The notes: generated by a model not told the origin, from the sequence alone. A DNA stretch of 64,000 nt from Tepidamorphaceae bacterium (GCA_028289445.1 JANQPO010000026.1:50868-114867); one strand, 5' to 3'; shown: positions 9,499 through 18,871, counted from the stretch's first letter. Made by a program: numbers and translations.

Positions 9499-9598
9499 AG
9501 CAGTTTCGGTGAAAGTCGAGTCGCCGAAAACGCTCTATCTCTTTGATTTTGAGCATGTTCTTTTCCGAAAACCGCACACGCTTTTCGGGAACATGCTC
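9496..9598. repeat. Two-part rhizobial palindromic repeat
   Basis: The first unit runs from TAGAGC (9496-9501) to GCTCTA (9532-9537). The second has GAGCATGTTC (9551-9560) pairing perfectly with GAACATGCTC (9589-9598), and inside it CCGAAAA (9565-9571) pairs with TTTTCGG (9582-9588). This arrangement and wording closely resemble the intergenic mosaic repeat seen in many copies in Rhizobium, Mesorhizobium and Bradyrhizobium genomes. It sits between the convergent gcrA and phoB genes and contains the gcrA stop codon, so it may also terminate transcription from both sides. Confidence 0.8.
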
Positions 9599-9613
9599 TA
9601 GCCATCCGCCAGA

Positions 9614-10321
9614 CTATGCGCTGGCTTGAAGGAACTCGTCGTTGAACGCATAGCCTGCACCGCGCACCGTGCGGATCGGATCGCGCGACCCATTGCCACG
9701 ATTGATGGCCTTGCGCAGCCGACCGACGTGGACATCCACGGTCCGCTCGTCGATGTAGATATCGTGACCCCACACGCCGTTCAGCAGCTGTTCGCGGCTG
9801 AAAACGCGGCCCGGGCTTTGCATGAGGAACTCAAGCAACCGGAACTCGGTCGGCCCCAGATGGATTTCCTTGGTAGCGCGGCGGACACGATGTGTTTCGC
9901 GATCGAGTTCTATATCGCCGGCGCGCAGTAGGCTGGCGATCGATTCCGGCTTAGAGCGACGCAGGATTGCCTTGACGCGCGCGATGAGTTCAGGAACGGA
10001 AAACGGCTTGACGACATAGTCGTCGGCGCCCGTCCGCAGCCCGCGAATGCGCTCGGACTCCTCACCCCGTGCCGTCAGCATGAGAATTGGAAGGTCGCGC
10101 GTCTCCTCGCGGGCGCGAAGTCGGCGACATAGCTCGATACCGGACAGGCCCGGCAGCATCCAGTCCAGAAGAACGAGATCCGGCGTGTGCTCCCGCAGGC
10201 GGATTTCTGCCTCGTCGCCGCGCATTGCGACCTCAACGTGGTATCCTTCCGCTTCCAGATTATACTTCAACAGCAGGACGAGCGGTTCTTCGTCTTCGAC
10301 AACAAATATTCTTGCCGGCAT
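9614..10321 (-). CDS. phoB: Phosphate regulon response regulator PhoB
   Basis: A 235-residue OmpR-type response regulator. The receiver domain carries acidic residues E9, D10 and E11 and the phosphorylation site D53 (VLLDWMLPGLSG); LTARGEE and KPFS complete the active-site set. The C-terminal winged helix has LGPTEFRLLEFLMQSPGRVF and VDVHVGRLRKAI. Its position as the last gene of the phoR-pst-phoU block identifies it as PhoB, the activator that binds Pho boxes when phosphorylated by PhoR. It follows phoU by 20 bases. Confidence 0.96.
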   Translation of the reverse strand: MPARIFVVEDEEPLVLLLKYNLEAEGYHVEVAMRGDEAEIRLREHTPDLVLLDWMLPGLSGIELCRRLRAREETRDLPILMLTARGEESERIRGLRTGADDYVVKPFSVPELIARVKAILRRSKPESIASLLRAGDIELDRETHRVRRATKEIHLGPTEFRLLEFLMQSPGRVFSREQLLNGVWGHDIYIDERTVDVHVGRLRKAINRGNGSRDPIRTVRGAGYAFNDEFLQASA

Positions 10322-10341
10322 CAGTCTGCTCTTCTCGTTGC

Positions 10342-11058
10342 CTAAACGGCCTCATCAGCGACAACCGGATCGGTCAGCGTGTCGTGCTTTGGACGGTCGT
10401 CGCTCAGTGGTTCGCCAGTCACCAGGTAATGCACCGTCTCAGCGATGTTCGTCGAGTGATCGCCGATACGCTCGATGTTCTTGGCGACGAACAGCAAATG
10501 CGTGCACCCGGTGATCAGCCGTGGGTCCTCGATCATGTAGGTCAAGAGCTCACGAAACACCGAATTGTACATCGCGTCGATTTCTTGGTCACGCGCCCAA
10601 ACGTCAAGCGCGACATCAACCTCGCGCCGCGTATAGCTGTCGAGCACGTCTTTAAGCTGGAGCAGTGCCTTCTCGCTCATGTTCTCAAGACCTAGCATGA
10701 CGCTTTGCGGCAGCATCGTCTGGTTCAGGACAAGCACGCGTTTTGCGATGTTCTTGGCGAGATCGCCAATGCGCTCAAGATCGGATGAGATTCGGATCGC
10801 CGCCATCACTTCGCGAAGGTCGCCGGCGACCGGCTGACGCTTAGCCAGTGTGAGAACTGCTTTTTCCTCGATCTCGCGCTCTGCATCGTCGATGGCGTCA
10901 TCGCGAGCGATAACATGTTCGGCGAGGCTGTGATCCTGGCGCGCGAGCGCATGTACGGAATCGGCAAGGCTCTCCTCGGCTTTGCCGCCCATCGCGACGA
11001 GTATCTGCGATAGGGTCCGAAGTTCGTCGTCAAAGCCTGTGACGGTATGCTGTGTCAT
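10342..11058 (-). CDS. phoU: Phosphate signalling protein PhoU
   Basis: About 238 residues made of two similar three-helix PhoU repeats, with ERIGDLAKNIAKR in the first and ERIGDHSTNIAE in the second; these metal-binding E..D signatures are diagnostic. PhoU couples the state of the PstSCAB transporter to PhoR and represses the Pho response when phosphate is plentiful. ATG at 11056-11058 is preferred; the frame continues upstream to a TTG with no better ribosome binding site. It follows pstB by 39 bases. Confidence 0.95.
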   Translation of the reverse strand: MTQHTVTGFDDELRTLSQILVAMGGKAEESLADSVHALARQDHSLAEHVIARDDAIDDAEREIEEKAVLTLAKRQPVAGDLREVMAAIRISSDLERIGDLAKNIAKRVLVLNQTMLPQSVMLGLENMSEKALLQLKDVLDSYTRREVDVALDVWARDQEIDAMYNSVFRELLTYMIEDPRLITGCTHLLFVAKNIERIGDHSTNIAETVHYLVTGEPLSDDRPKHDTLTDPVVADEAV

Positions 11059-11097
11059 GACGGATCGTCCATTTGACAAGGGCGGGCACCGTTCCGA

Positions 11098-11919
11098 TTA
11101 GCCGAAACGGCCAGTGATGTAGTCGTGAGTGCGGTCGTCCTGCGGGTTGGTGAAGATCTGATCGGTTTCGCCTTCTTCGACAAGATATCCAAGGTGGAAG
11201 AACGCCGTGCGCTGCGACACACGGGCGGCCTGCTGCATTGAGTGGGTCACGATGACGATGGTGTAGTTGGTCCGTAATTCGTCCATCAGTTCTTCGATCT
11301 TTGCGGTCGCGATCGGATCAAGCGCCGAGCATGGTTCGTCCATCAGGATCACCTCGGGCGACACCGCGATGGCGCGCGCAATGCACAGCCGCTGCTGCTG
11401 ACCGCCCGACAATCCCGTCCCCGGCGATTCCAACCGATCCTTGACCTCTTCGAAGAGACCGGCCCTTTGCAAGCTGGTCACCACGACCTCTTCCAATTCG
11501 GCTTTGCTGCGGGTCATGCCGTGAATGCGCGGACCGTAGGCAACGTTCTCGTAGATCGATTTTGGAAACGGGTTCGGCTTTTGGAACACCATGCCCACCC
11601 GGGCACGAATCTCCACGACGTCGATTGATTTTTCATAGATGTCCTGGTCGTCCAGTTCGATCGCTCCGGTGACCCGGCATCCGTCAATCGTATCGTTCAT
11701 CCGGTTCAGGCAGCGCAAAAACGTCGATTTGCCGCAGCCGGACGGACCGATCAGCGATATGACCTGATGTTCGTGAATATCCAAATCGACATCGAACAGA
11801 GCCTGCTTGTCGCCGTAAAACACATCGACCTTGCGGGCGGTCATTTTCTGGTTGTTGACAAGCTCGGCCGGCGCCGGAGCTTCGGTGGGGCTGGCTTCGG
11901 TTGTGATCGTCGCGTCCAT
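11098..11919 (-). CDS. pstB: Phosphate ABC transporter ATP-binding protein PstB
   Basis: A 273-residue ABC ATPase energising high-affinity phosphate import. The Walker A motif GPSGCGKST, the signature [14 protein letters not shown] and the Walker B motif [13 protein letters not shown] are complete; [10 protein letters not shown] is a PstB-specific motif. The ATG is preceded by GGAGAG. It lies between pstA and phoU on the minus strand. Confidence 0.97.
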   Translation of the reverse strand: MDATITTEASPTEAPAPAELVNNQKMTARKVDVFYGDKQALFDVDLDIHEHQVISLIGPSGCGKSTFLRCLNRMNDTIDGCRVTGAIELDDQDIYEKSIDVVEIRARVGMVFQKPNPFPKSIYENVAYGPRIHGMTRSKAELEEVVVTSLQRAGLFEEVKDRLESPGTGLSGGQQQRLCIARAIAVSPEVILMDEPCSALDPIATAKIEELMDELRTNYTIVIVTHSMQQAARVSQRTAFFHLGYLVEEGETDQIFTNPQDDRTHDYITGRFG

Positions 11920-11940
11920 CGTCCCTCTCCTACACGTTCC

Positions 11941-13773
11941 TTACCAGCGGCGCTCGAAGCGCTTGCGCAGCAGAACCGCGATTGCGTTCATAAGGATGAG
12001 AAAACCGAGAAGTACCATGATCGCAGCACCGGTTTTCTGTTGGAAGGCGGGCTCCGGGAAATCGGCCCACATATAGATTTGTACTGGCAGGACCGTCGCT
12101 GCCGAAAGAGGCCCAGACGGGATGTCGACGATGAAGGCGACCATGCCGATCATCAAGAGCGGTGCGGTCTCGCCGAGCGCCTGGGCCATGCCGATGATCG
12201 TTCCGGTGAGGATGCCCGGCATGGCGAGCGGCAGAACGTGATGCATCACGCACTGCAGCTTAGAGGCGCCCATGCCGAGCGCCGCCTCGCGGATTGACGG
12301 CGGCACGGCACGCAGCGCCGCCCGTGCGGCGATGATGATGGTTGGCAGAGTCATCAGCGCCAGTACCATGCCGCCAACCAGCGGTGCCGAGCGCGGCAAA
12401 CCGAAAACGCTCAGGAAGACAGCCAGACCGAGAAGACCGAAGACGATCGAGGGAACGGCCGCCAGATTGTTGATGTTCACCTCGATGATCTGCGTTAGCC
12501 GGTTCTTGGGCGCAAACTCTTCCAGATAGATCGCGGCCGCCACGCCAAGCGGGAACGACAGGATGAGGGTGACCACCATCGTCCAGAACGACCCAACGAC
12601 TGCACCCCAGATGCCGGCCTGCTCGGGCTCGCGGCTGGCACCCTTTGTAAAGAACGGCACATTCATGTGCTGTTCCACGAGGTCGCGCTCGTCGAGATAA
12701 TCGATCCAAGCAATCGCCTTGTCGTTCAGCTTGCGATTGGCTTGGGGCACGGTCAGCCGTTCGACAGACCACTCGCCCGCTGTAGCTGGATCGAGATTAT
12801 CCAACGGAACGAGGATCTCGGCTTCCACGGCGTTGGGCGAGATGTTGGTCGCCCGCAGGACACCGCCATTGATGGAGACCAGAACGCTCGGCAGATTGTC
12901 ATCCGCGGGCTCGGCCCGGTCGGCGGCGTCCGCCCGCGCTTCCAGCGCTACCGCCTGAGCGGTCAGCTGATCGATCTGCGCGTTCTGCGCCGCAATGAGT
13001 TCCTCAAGCCGCACCTTCTCCCCCTCAAGGCGGGAACGGTCGGCGTCCGGCGCATCGGGCAGCCGCCTGTCCACGGCAGCGAGATCGGTTTCGGCTGCCG
13101 TCACCGAACGCTGGCGCGCGGCGGCCTGACCGCGCAAACGGCTGGCGCTGCTGCGAAGCTCGGTTTTCAGTTCCCCGAGGATGTCAGTGAACACGGGGGT
13201 CGGCGTGGTGATCGAAACAGTGCTCTCGTCGCCGGCAAGCATTGCTTCCGCATTCATCACCTGCCTGACTTTGTCGGTCACCAAGCCTTTCAGATAAAGG
13301 TCGGCATAGTCGTCGAGCTGAACGGTGAGGTCGCGCGTGCCGCCGATCAGGGACATATCCGCCAGAACCTGACGACGGATGTCGATGCCCGCCCCGCTCG
13401 ACAGGAGCGTGCTCAGCAAACGTCGGTCCGAACGCCCGGACACGAAATCCAGCGTGCCGCGAATGCCGTTCCGCGCCACTGTATCAAAATCGGCTCGGCC
13501 GATGACGGCAGGGTCGCGTGTCCCGTCCGGATCGACATTCTCGGCCGATAGATCGAACGGCAAGGTCACGTAGTGATATGTGAACGCTGGAATCGCTTGA
13601 TTGATGATTGTCGACAGCAACAGCACCAGAAAGCCCATCGCCACGAGGACGGCACTTAGCCCGACCAGTTGGAACCGGCGCTCGGTGGCATAACGCTTCG
13701 ACATGCGGCGACGCGCTTCGTCAGAGGTATGGAGGTCGGCCGCGCGCATTGGAGTATCCATCACGTCAGTCAT
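11941..13773 (-). CDS. pstA: Phosphate ABC transporter permease PstA with large periplasmic insertion
   Basis: About 610 residues, roughly twice the size of the E. coli protein. One span lies at about residues 36-56, followed by some 320 residues predicted to be periplasmic. This stretch includes an Arg/Glu/Ala-rich coiled coil at about 200-305 (RLRGQAAARQRSV, EGEKVRLEELIAAQNAQ). The transporter core then begins at about 385, with the permease loop EAALGMGASKLQCV. Alphaproteobacterial PstA proteins often carry an N-terminal extension, but this one is long. The ATG at 13771-13773 overlaps the end of pstC by eight bases; the frame extends further upstream inside pstC. Confidence 0.94.
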   Translation of the reverse strand: MTDVMDTPMRAADLHTSDEARRRMSKRYATERRFQLVGLSAVLVAMGFLVLLLSTIINQAIPAFTYHYVTLPFDLSAENVDPDGTRDPAVIGRADFDTVARNGIRGTLDFVSGRSDRRLLSTLLSSGAGIDIRRQVLADMSLIGGTRDLTVQLDDYADLYLKGLVTDKVRQVMNAEAMLAGDESTVSITTPTPVFTDILGELKTELRSSASRLRGQAAARQRSVTAAETDLAAVDRRLPDAPDADRSRLEGEKVRLEELIAAQNAQIDQLTAQAVALEARADAADRAEPADDNLPSVLVSINGGVLRATNISPNAVEAEILVPLDNLDPATAGEWSVERLTVPQANRKLNDKAIAWIDYLDERDLVEQHMNVPFFTKGASREPEQAGIWGAVVGSFWTMVVTLILSFPLGVAAAIYLEEFAPKNRLTQIIEVNINNLAAVPSIVFGLLGLAVFLSVFGLPRSAPLVGGMVLALMTLPTIIIAARAALRAVPPSIREAALGMGASKLQCVMHHVLPLAMPGILTGTIIGMAQALGETAPLLMIGMVAFIVDIPSGPLSAATVLPVQIYMWADFPEPAFQQKTGAAIMVLLGFLILMNAIAVLLRKRFERRW

Positions 13774-15142
13774 ATTGCTCTCGATATCTCTGAACCACGC
13801 GAAGCGCGATGAAATTGAGCACAAGCGTGACCCCGAAAAGCACAAGCCCCAGGGCGAACGCGGCAAGCGTCTTGGCGGAGTCGAACTCCTGGTCACCGAT
13901 CAAGAGCGTCACGATCTGAACCGTGACGGTTGTAACGGCCTCAAGCGGATTGATCGTCAAATTGGCGGCAAGCCCGGCTGCCATGACCACAATCATGGTC
14001 TCACCGATCGCCCGTGAGATCGCCAGAATGAGCGCGGAAACAATGCCCGGCAGCGCCGCCGGGAGGATGACCTTGCGGATGGTCTCCGACTTTGTGGCAC
14101 CGAGCCCCGCAGACCCATCCCGCAAGGTCTGCGGGACGGCATTGATGACGTCGTCCGACAGGGAGGACACAAAGGGAATGATCATGATCCCCATGACGAT
14201 TCCCGCCGCCAGCGCCGATTCGGAGGAAACGGTCAGCCCCACGGCCTCGCCGGATCGCCGGAAAAACGGCGCGACGGTCAAGGCAGCGAAGAAGCCGTAG
14301 ACGACGGTCGGAATACCCGCCAGAACCTCAAGCACCGGCTTTGCAGCCGCACGAAATCGCTTGCCTGCGTAGTCTGAGAGGTAGATCGCCGAAAGCAGGC
14401 CAATGGGAGCCGCAACCGCAATCGCGATCGTGGTGATGAGAAGCGTACCGACGAAGAGCGGCACGGCACCGAATGCGCCGGCGGAGCCAACCTGGTCGGC
14501 ACGCAATGCTGTCTGCGGGCTCCACTGCAACCCAAACAGGAATTCAGTGAACGGAACTTTCTGAAAGAACCGAATGCTCTCGAAGATGAGCGACAGAACG
14601 ATACCGATCGTCGTGAGAATGGCGACGACGGAACAGGCGATGAGGACGATCATCATCACCCGCTCGACGACTTGACGGGTCCGCTTCTCCGCGGTTTGGC
14701 TGCGCGTCGCCAGATAACCGCCACCCAGCGCGAGCGCCGCCATGATCAGGATCAGAATGGTGTTCGTGGTTGTTCGGATCCCGCTGTAGAATTCGGCGGC
14801 GGCTTCCTTCGTCGCGTCCGTGAAACCGACAATGCCACCGAAAGCAATTGCCCGCGCGTCGCGGAGGAATGCTTCTGCTTCCGGCTGGGTCATGCCGGCA
14901 ATGGCATCGGTGAACTGACCAAGCACCATGCGGTCGGCGATGATCGGCGCTGCAATGGACCAGACGATCAGCAACAGGAACGCGGGCAAAGCCGCAGCAA
15001 TCGCCACATAGGAGCCGTGATAGCTCGGCAGAGAATGAAGTCGCGCCGGATCGCCCCCCGATAGAGCCCGCGCGCGAGATGCACCGAGCAAATAGGCGAC
15101 CACAAATACGGCGATCAAGGCAATTAGAAGCGCCAAAAACAT
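13766..15142 (-). CDS. pstC: Phosphate ABC transporter permease PstC
   Basis: A 458-residue inner-membrane permease, partner of PstA. An N-terminal extension with two hydrophobic stretches (residues 1-20 and about 48-66) and a soluble segment precedes the core. The core has the permease loop DGSAGLGATKSETIRKV and several spans, and SAIYLSDYAGKRFR is typical of PstC. Such extended PstC proteins are common in alphaproteobacteria. A strong stem-loop separates it from the upstream pstS. Confidence 0.95.
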   Translation of the reverse strand: MFLALLIALIAVFVVAYLLGASRARALSGGDPARLHSLPSYHGSYVAIAAALPAFLLLIVWSIAAPIIADRMVLGQFTDAIAGMTQPEAEAFLRDARAIAFGGIVGFTDATKEAAAEFYSGIRTTTNTILILIMAALALGGGYLATRSQTAEKRTRQVVERVMMIVLIACSVVAILTTIGIVLSLIFESIRFFQKVPFTEFLFGLQWSPQTALRADQVGSAGAFGAVPLFVGTLLITTIAIAVAAPIGLLSAIYLSDYAGKRFRAAAKPVLEVLAGIPTVVYGFFAALTVAPFFRRSGEAVGLTVSSESALAAGIVMGIMIIPFVSSLSDDVINAVPQTLRDGSAGLGATKSETIRKVILPAALPGIVSALILAISRAIGETMIVVMAAGLAANLTINPLEAVTTVTVQIVTLLIGDQEFDSAKTLAAFALGLVLFGVTLVLNFIALRVVQRYREQYD

Positions 15143-15206
15143 GAGCCCTGGTCCGCAGCCTTATCCGGTGACCGGTGCGGTCACCTCCCCCGAGAAAAGT
15201 GCAGAA

Positions 15207-15242
15207 ATTCAGGCGCGGCGACCGACGCCGCCGCGCCTGAAT
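15207..15242 (-). terminator. Intercistronic stem-loop between pstS and pstC
   Basis: Two 14-base arms (15207-15220 and 15229-15242) are perfectly complementary around an 8-base loop. The stem begins 10 bases after the pstS stop. On the minus strand it is followed by TTTCTGC, so termination would be only partial. It may cause partial termination or protect the pstS mRNA, giving more binding protein than permease. Confidence 0.75.
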
Positions 15243-15252
15243 GAAGGGTGTC

Positions 15253-16272
15253 TTACATCGACAGCGGCTTCATCGCCTTGATGTCGTCCGCCGACTGCGT
15301 ACGGTCAGCAGACGGAAGCGGGATCAAGCCCTTCTCGGCAAGATAGCCGTCGTCGCCCCAGGCACCTTCGGAGGTGTACTCAGCAACGAACTCTTCCATG
15401 CCTGGGATCACGCCGACATGCTCCTTCTTGGCATAGACGAAGAGCGAACGCGACACCGGATAATCGCCCGACGCGATGGCGTCGAAGGTCGGCGTGACAC
15501 CGCCCAAGACCGAGCCCTGGACCTTGTCGGCGTTCTGGTCGAGAAACGAGAAGCCAAAGATGCCGAGCGCCTTCGGATTGGCTTCCAGCTTAGACACGAT
15601 CAGATTGTCGTTTTCGCCGGCCTCAACATAAGCACCGTCTTCGCGGATCGCGTGGCAGGCCTTGCCATCCAGACCGAGATCCCCAGCGCCAGCAACCATC
15701 TCGCACCCGCCTTCCATGGCGAGTTCGACGAACGCATCGCGCGTACCGGAAGTCGGCGGCGGGCCGAGAACTTCAATCTTCTCGGCCGGCAGCGATGGGT
15801 CAATATCCGACCAGTTCACATATGGATTCGCGACCAGCTTGCCATCGACCGGAACTTCCTTGGCAAGTGCCAGGAATACCTGGTCAAGGGTGAACTCAAA
15901 CGCCGGCGCGGATTTGGCATTGGCCATCACGATACCGTCGAAACCGACTTTCATCTCGACCGGGGTGACACCGTTCTGAGTGCAGGTCTCGAACTCGCTG
16001 GACTTCATGCGACGCGACGCATTGGTGAAGTCCGGCGTATCGGCACCAACGCCGGCGCAGAACAGCTTCATGCCACCGCCCGTACCGGTCGACTCAACCA
16101 CGGGCGTCGACATGCCCGTCTTTTGACCGAAACGCTCGGCAACGGCCGTGGTGAACGGGAAAACAGTAGACGAACCAACGATCTGGATCTGGTCGCGAGC
16201 CTCGGCATCGCTGACGGCGATGACGCCAGCGATCGCAACAGCGGCCATGCTTGCGATTGAAGTGGTTTTCAC
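15253..16272 (-). CDS. pstS: Phosphate-binding periplasmic protein PstS
   Basis: About 339 residues. A signal peptide (VKTTSIASMAAVAIAGVIAVSDAEA) is followed by DQIQIVGSSTVFPFTTAVAE, with the phosphate-binding loop GSSTV and later ESTGTGGGMKLFC and PPPTSGTRDAFVE. I chose the GTG at 16270-16272 because a perfect AAAGGAG lies just upstream; the frame continues eight codons further, but those codons encode the ribosome binding site itself. It delivers phosphate to PstCAB. Three tandem Pho boxes upstream make it the main PhoB-controlled gene here. Confidence 0.96.
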   Translation of the reverse strand: MKTTSIASMAAVAIAGVIAVSDAEARDQIQIVGSSTVFPFTTAVAERFGQKTGMSTPVVESTGTGGGMKLFCAGVGADTPDFTNASRRMKSSEFETCTQNGVTPVEMKVGFDGIVMANAKSAPAFEFTLDQVFLALAKEVPVDGKLVANPYVNWSDIDPSLPAEKIEVLGPPPTSGTRDAFVELAMEGGCEMVAGAGDLGLDGKACHAIREDGAYVEAGENDNLIVSKLEANPKALGIFGFSFLDQNADKVQGSVLGGVTPTFDAIASGDYPVSRSLFVYAKKEHVGVIPGMEEFVAEYTSEGAWGDDGYLAEKGLIPLPSADRTQSADDIKAMKPLSM

Positions 16273-16401
16273 AGCTATCTCCTTTGAGATTAACACGAAT
16301 TCAGCGGACGGTGTTCGCGTCGTTCAACGCTCGCGCGAGGCCATTTCCATTCAGCGATTACCACCGCGCCCCCTGCCGTATGGAACAGCGGTGAACCTTC
16401 T

Positions 16402-16430
16402 ATGACAGTCACATGACACTTCGGTGACAG
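16402..16430 (-). promoter_or_regulatory. Triple Pho box upstream of pstS
   Basis: On the minus strand three 7-base units follow one another at an 11-base period: CTGTCAC, GTGTCAT and CTGTCAT, separated by four bases each. This matches the alphaproteobacterial PhoB site (CTGTCAT repeated every 11 bases). It lies about 130 bases before the pstS start and 43 bases after the phoR stop. Confidence 0.9.
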
Positions 16431-16472
16431 TCGCTTTTTCGGAGTGGGAAATGGTGAATCTTGTGAGAAAAG

Positions 16473-17843
16473 TCAGGTGCTGGATGCTGCGCCATCGATG
16501 CGCACGGTAAACGATGCGCCCTGTCCTTGTTCGCTTTCAATCGCCAAGCTGGCGCGATGCCGGTTCAAGATGTGCTTGACGATTGCCAGGCCGAGCCCGG
16601 TCCCTCCCTTTTCCCGGCTTGAAACGACATCGACCCGATAGAACCGTTCCGTCAGCCGCGGCAAATGCTGTGCCGGGATACCTTCGCCGTAGTCGCGTAC
16701 GGTGATCTCAAAGCGCCTGTCGGCCGCTGGAGCATCGGAGAGCCCAGGAACCGCGCGCGCCACGATATCGACCCGCCCGCCTGCCTGGCCGTATTTGACG
16801 GCATTTTCGATCAGGTTCTGGAAGACTTGAGTCAGTTCGTCGCGATCGCCGGTCACAGTCAAATCAAGATCGTCCGGCAGATCAGGGTCGATCGTCACGT
16901 TGGCCTGTTTTGCGACCATGTCGAGCGAATCGGTGACGTGACCGATGACTTCCCGCAGGTCGATGCGCTCCTCCGGCATGATATGGGCGGCAGCTTCGAT
17001 CCGGCTCAGCGACATGAGATCGCTGATGAGACGCGACATGCGACCGGCCTGTTCCCGCATGATCTCCAAAAACCGCGCTTGTGCGTCCGGGTCGTTGCGG
17101 GCATTGCCCTGAAGGGTTTCAATAAAGCCCAACAACGACGCGAGCGGGGTGCGCAGCTCGTGGCTGGCATTGGCGACGAAATCGGCGCGGATCTTCTCTA
17201 CCTGCTGGCGTTCGGTGAGGTCTTCCAGAAGCAGGAGCACATAGCGCGGTCGCCGATCGGCTTCTGAGTCGAAGGCCAACGGCGCGACATGGGCTTGGAA
17301 CCAACGATTCACCGGAACCCGCTCGAAATACGAAACCGTCACGGCCTCGCCTGTCCGCAAGCCCTGATCGAGCGCCTGAAGAACAGCCGGCATGCGCAAG
17401 ATACCGGAAACATGCGCGCCGGGCTCAGCCGCCCGCGATATGGCAATCGCCGATTCGTTCTGACTGATGACGATGCCGTTGCCATCCAACAAGAAGGCGG
17501 CGTTTGGCAAAGCATCGGTGATGGCCGACAAGGTCTGCGCCCGATCCTCGGCGACACGTCGCGCGACCTCTCTGGCGCGTATAGCCGATGGCGCGATCGC
17601 ATTTCGCTCACGCAGGATCGCAAACGCGGAAATGGCGATGTAGCCGGCCGCGGAATAAACCAACGGGACCCCAACCACGCCTGTCAGCGCCGCGAACACG
17701 ATTGCGGCGCCGATCAGAACCGGTCGCGCCGGTAGCAATCGCTCGGCAATCCAGCCTGTCTCGACCACGCTGCTATCCTGTGCCGCGCCCGTAGCTTCAG
17801 GCGGGGTCAAGGGGCGGCGGCGCGGCGACGGTGCGTCGACCAT
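16473..17843 (-). CDS. phoR: Phosphate regulon sensor histidine kinase PhoR
   Basis: A 456-residue membrane kinase. Two hydrophobic spans lie at about 40-60 and 62-78; a PAS domain (ITDALPNAAFLLDGNGIVISQN) occupies about 107-210. The HisKA motif FVANASHELRTPL places the phosphorylated histidine at residue 228, and the ATPase boxes FQNLIENAVKYGQ, DYGEGIP and GGTGLGLAIVKH follow. It phosphorylates PhoB under phosphate limitation, with PhoU and Pst supplying the signal. It is upstream of pstS in the same direction, but pstS has its own Pho boxes. Confidence 0.94.
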   Translation of the reverse strand: MVDAPSPRRRPLTPPEATGAAQDSSVVETGWIAERLLPARPVLIGAAIVFAALTGVVGVPLVYSAAGYIAISAFAILRERNAIAPSAIRAREVARRVAEDRAQTLSAITDALPNAAFLLDGNGIVISQNESAIAISRAAEPGAHVSGILRMPAVLQALDQGLRTGEAVTVSYFERVPVNRWFQAHVAPLAFDSEADRRPRYVLLLLEDLTERQQVEKIRADFVANASHELRTPLASLLGFIETLQGNARNDPDAQARFLEIMREQAGRMSRLISDLMSLSRIEAAAHIMPEERIDLREVIGHVTDSLDMVAKQANVTIDPDLPDDLDLTVTGDRDELTQVFQNLIENAVKYGQAGGRVDIVARAVPGLSDAPAADRRFEITVRDYGEGIPAQHLPRLTERFYRVDVVSSREKGGTGLGLAIVKHILNRHRASLAIESEQGQGASFTVRIDGAASST

Positions 17844-17998
17844 GGGTTCCGGTACCTATTGTTCGCGGGCGGTGCCCAGGTTTCGGTCGCCGCCAGTTTG
17901 CAATGATTCGATGACGCTCGCATTTCATCGCGGCGCTTTTCTTCGGCCCGCAGGACCGGTTTAATGGTGTTTGTATAAAAATGGGAGGCGGTTCGCTC

Positions 17999-18865
17999 AT
18001 GTCGAAGACAGATATCGATCGCGCCGAAGGCTTCAACCTCGACAATCCTGAGCTGCCGAAATGGGTCAGCGAACAGGCGATGGCCTCCGGCCGTTATCCC
18101 TATGAAGACCGGATGAAGCGGAAGCACTACGAGGACACGCTCAAAACTCTGCAGTTGGAGCTGGTCAAGCTCCAAACCCATGTCCACAACAATGGCGAGC
18201 GTTTCATCCTCATCTTCGAGGGACGCGATGCGGCGGGAAAGGGTGGGACGATCGCCCGTTTTCGTCAGTTTATGAACCATCGCTCCGCGCCGGTCGTCGC
18301 TCTGCCGAAACCGACGGATCGGGAGATGGGCGAGTGGTATTTCCAGCGCTATGTCGACCGATTTCCGACCGCCGGGGAATTCGCCTTCTTCGATCGGTCT
18401 TGGTACAACCGCGCCGGCGTTGAACCGGTGATGGGGTTTTGCACACCGGAGCAAACCGATGAGTTTCTGGCCGCCGTGCCGCCGTTCGAGCATCTCCTCA
18501 TCAGCGATGGGGCGAAATTGTTCAAGTTCTGGCTCAACATCGGACGCGAAATGCAGATCAAGCGGTTCCATGACCGCCGCCACGATCCATTGAAAGCCTG
18601 GAAGATTTCACCGATCGACCTTCAAGCGACGGCGAAATGGGACGACTATACGGACGCGCGCGACCGGATGATCGCTGCGTCTCACACGCCCGAGTCTCCT
18701 TGGGTCGTGATCCGTGGCAACGATAAACGACGTTCGCGGATTGCCGCCATTCGCCATGTCTTGGCCAGCGTCGACTATGACGGCAAGGACGAATCGGCGA
18801 TCGGCGAGCATGACCCGCAGATCATCGGTCTCGGGCCAAACTTCCTCAATCGCGGCGTGGAATAA
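17999..18865 (+). CDS. ppk2: Polyphosphate kinase 2 (PPK2 family)
   Basis: About 288 residues, single-domain PPK2. The Walker A motif GRDAAGKGG is at residues 75-83, Walker B-type FFDRSWYNR is at about 131-139 and the lid region is RYVDRFPTAGEFAF. PPK2 enzymes transfer phosphate between polyphosphate and nucleotides, mostly toward GTP or ATP formation from the diphosphates. The ATG at 17999 follows GGGAGG; the frame opens six codons earlier. It lies divergent from phoR at the edge of the phosphate regulon, which fits a role in polyphosphate turnover, but I see no good Pho box in front of it. Confidence 0.94.
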   Translation: MSKTDIDRAEGFNLDNPELPKWVSEQAMASGRYPYEDRMKRKHYEDTLKTLQLELVKLQTHVHNNGERFILIFEGRDAAGKGGTIARFRQFMNHRSAPVVALPKPTDREMGEWYFQRYVDRFPTAGEFAFFDRSWYNRAGVEPVMGFCTPEQTDEFLAAVPPFEHLLISDGAKLFKFWLNIGREMQIKRFHDRRHDPLKAWKISPIDLQATAKWDDYTDARDRMIAASHTPESPWVVIRGNDKRRSRIAAIRHVLASVDYDGKDESAIGEHDPQIIGLGPNFLNRGVE

Positions 18866-18871
18866 GCGGTC

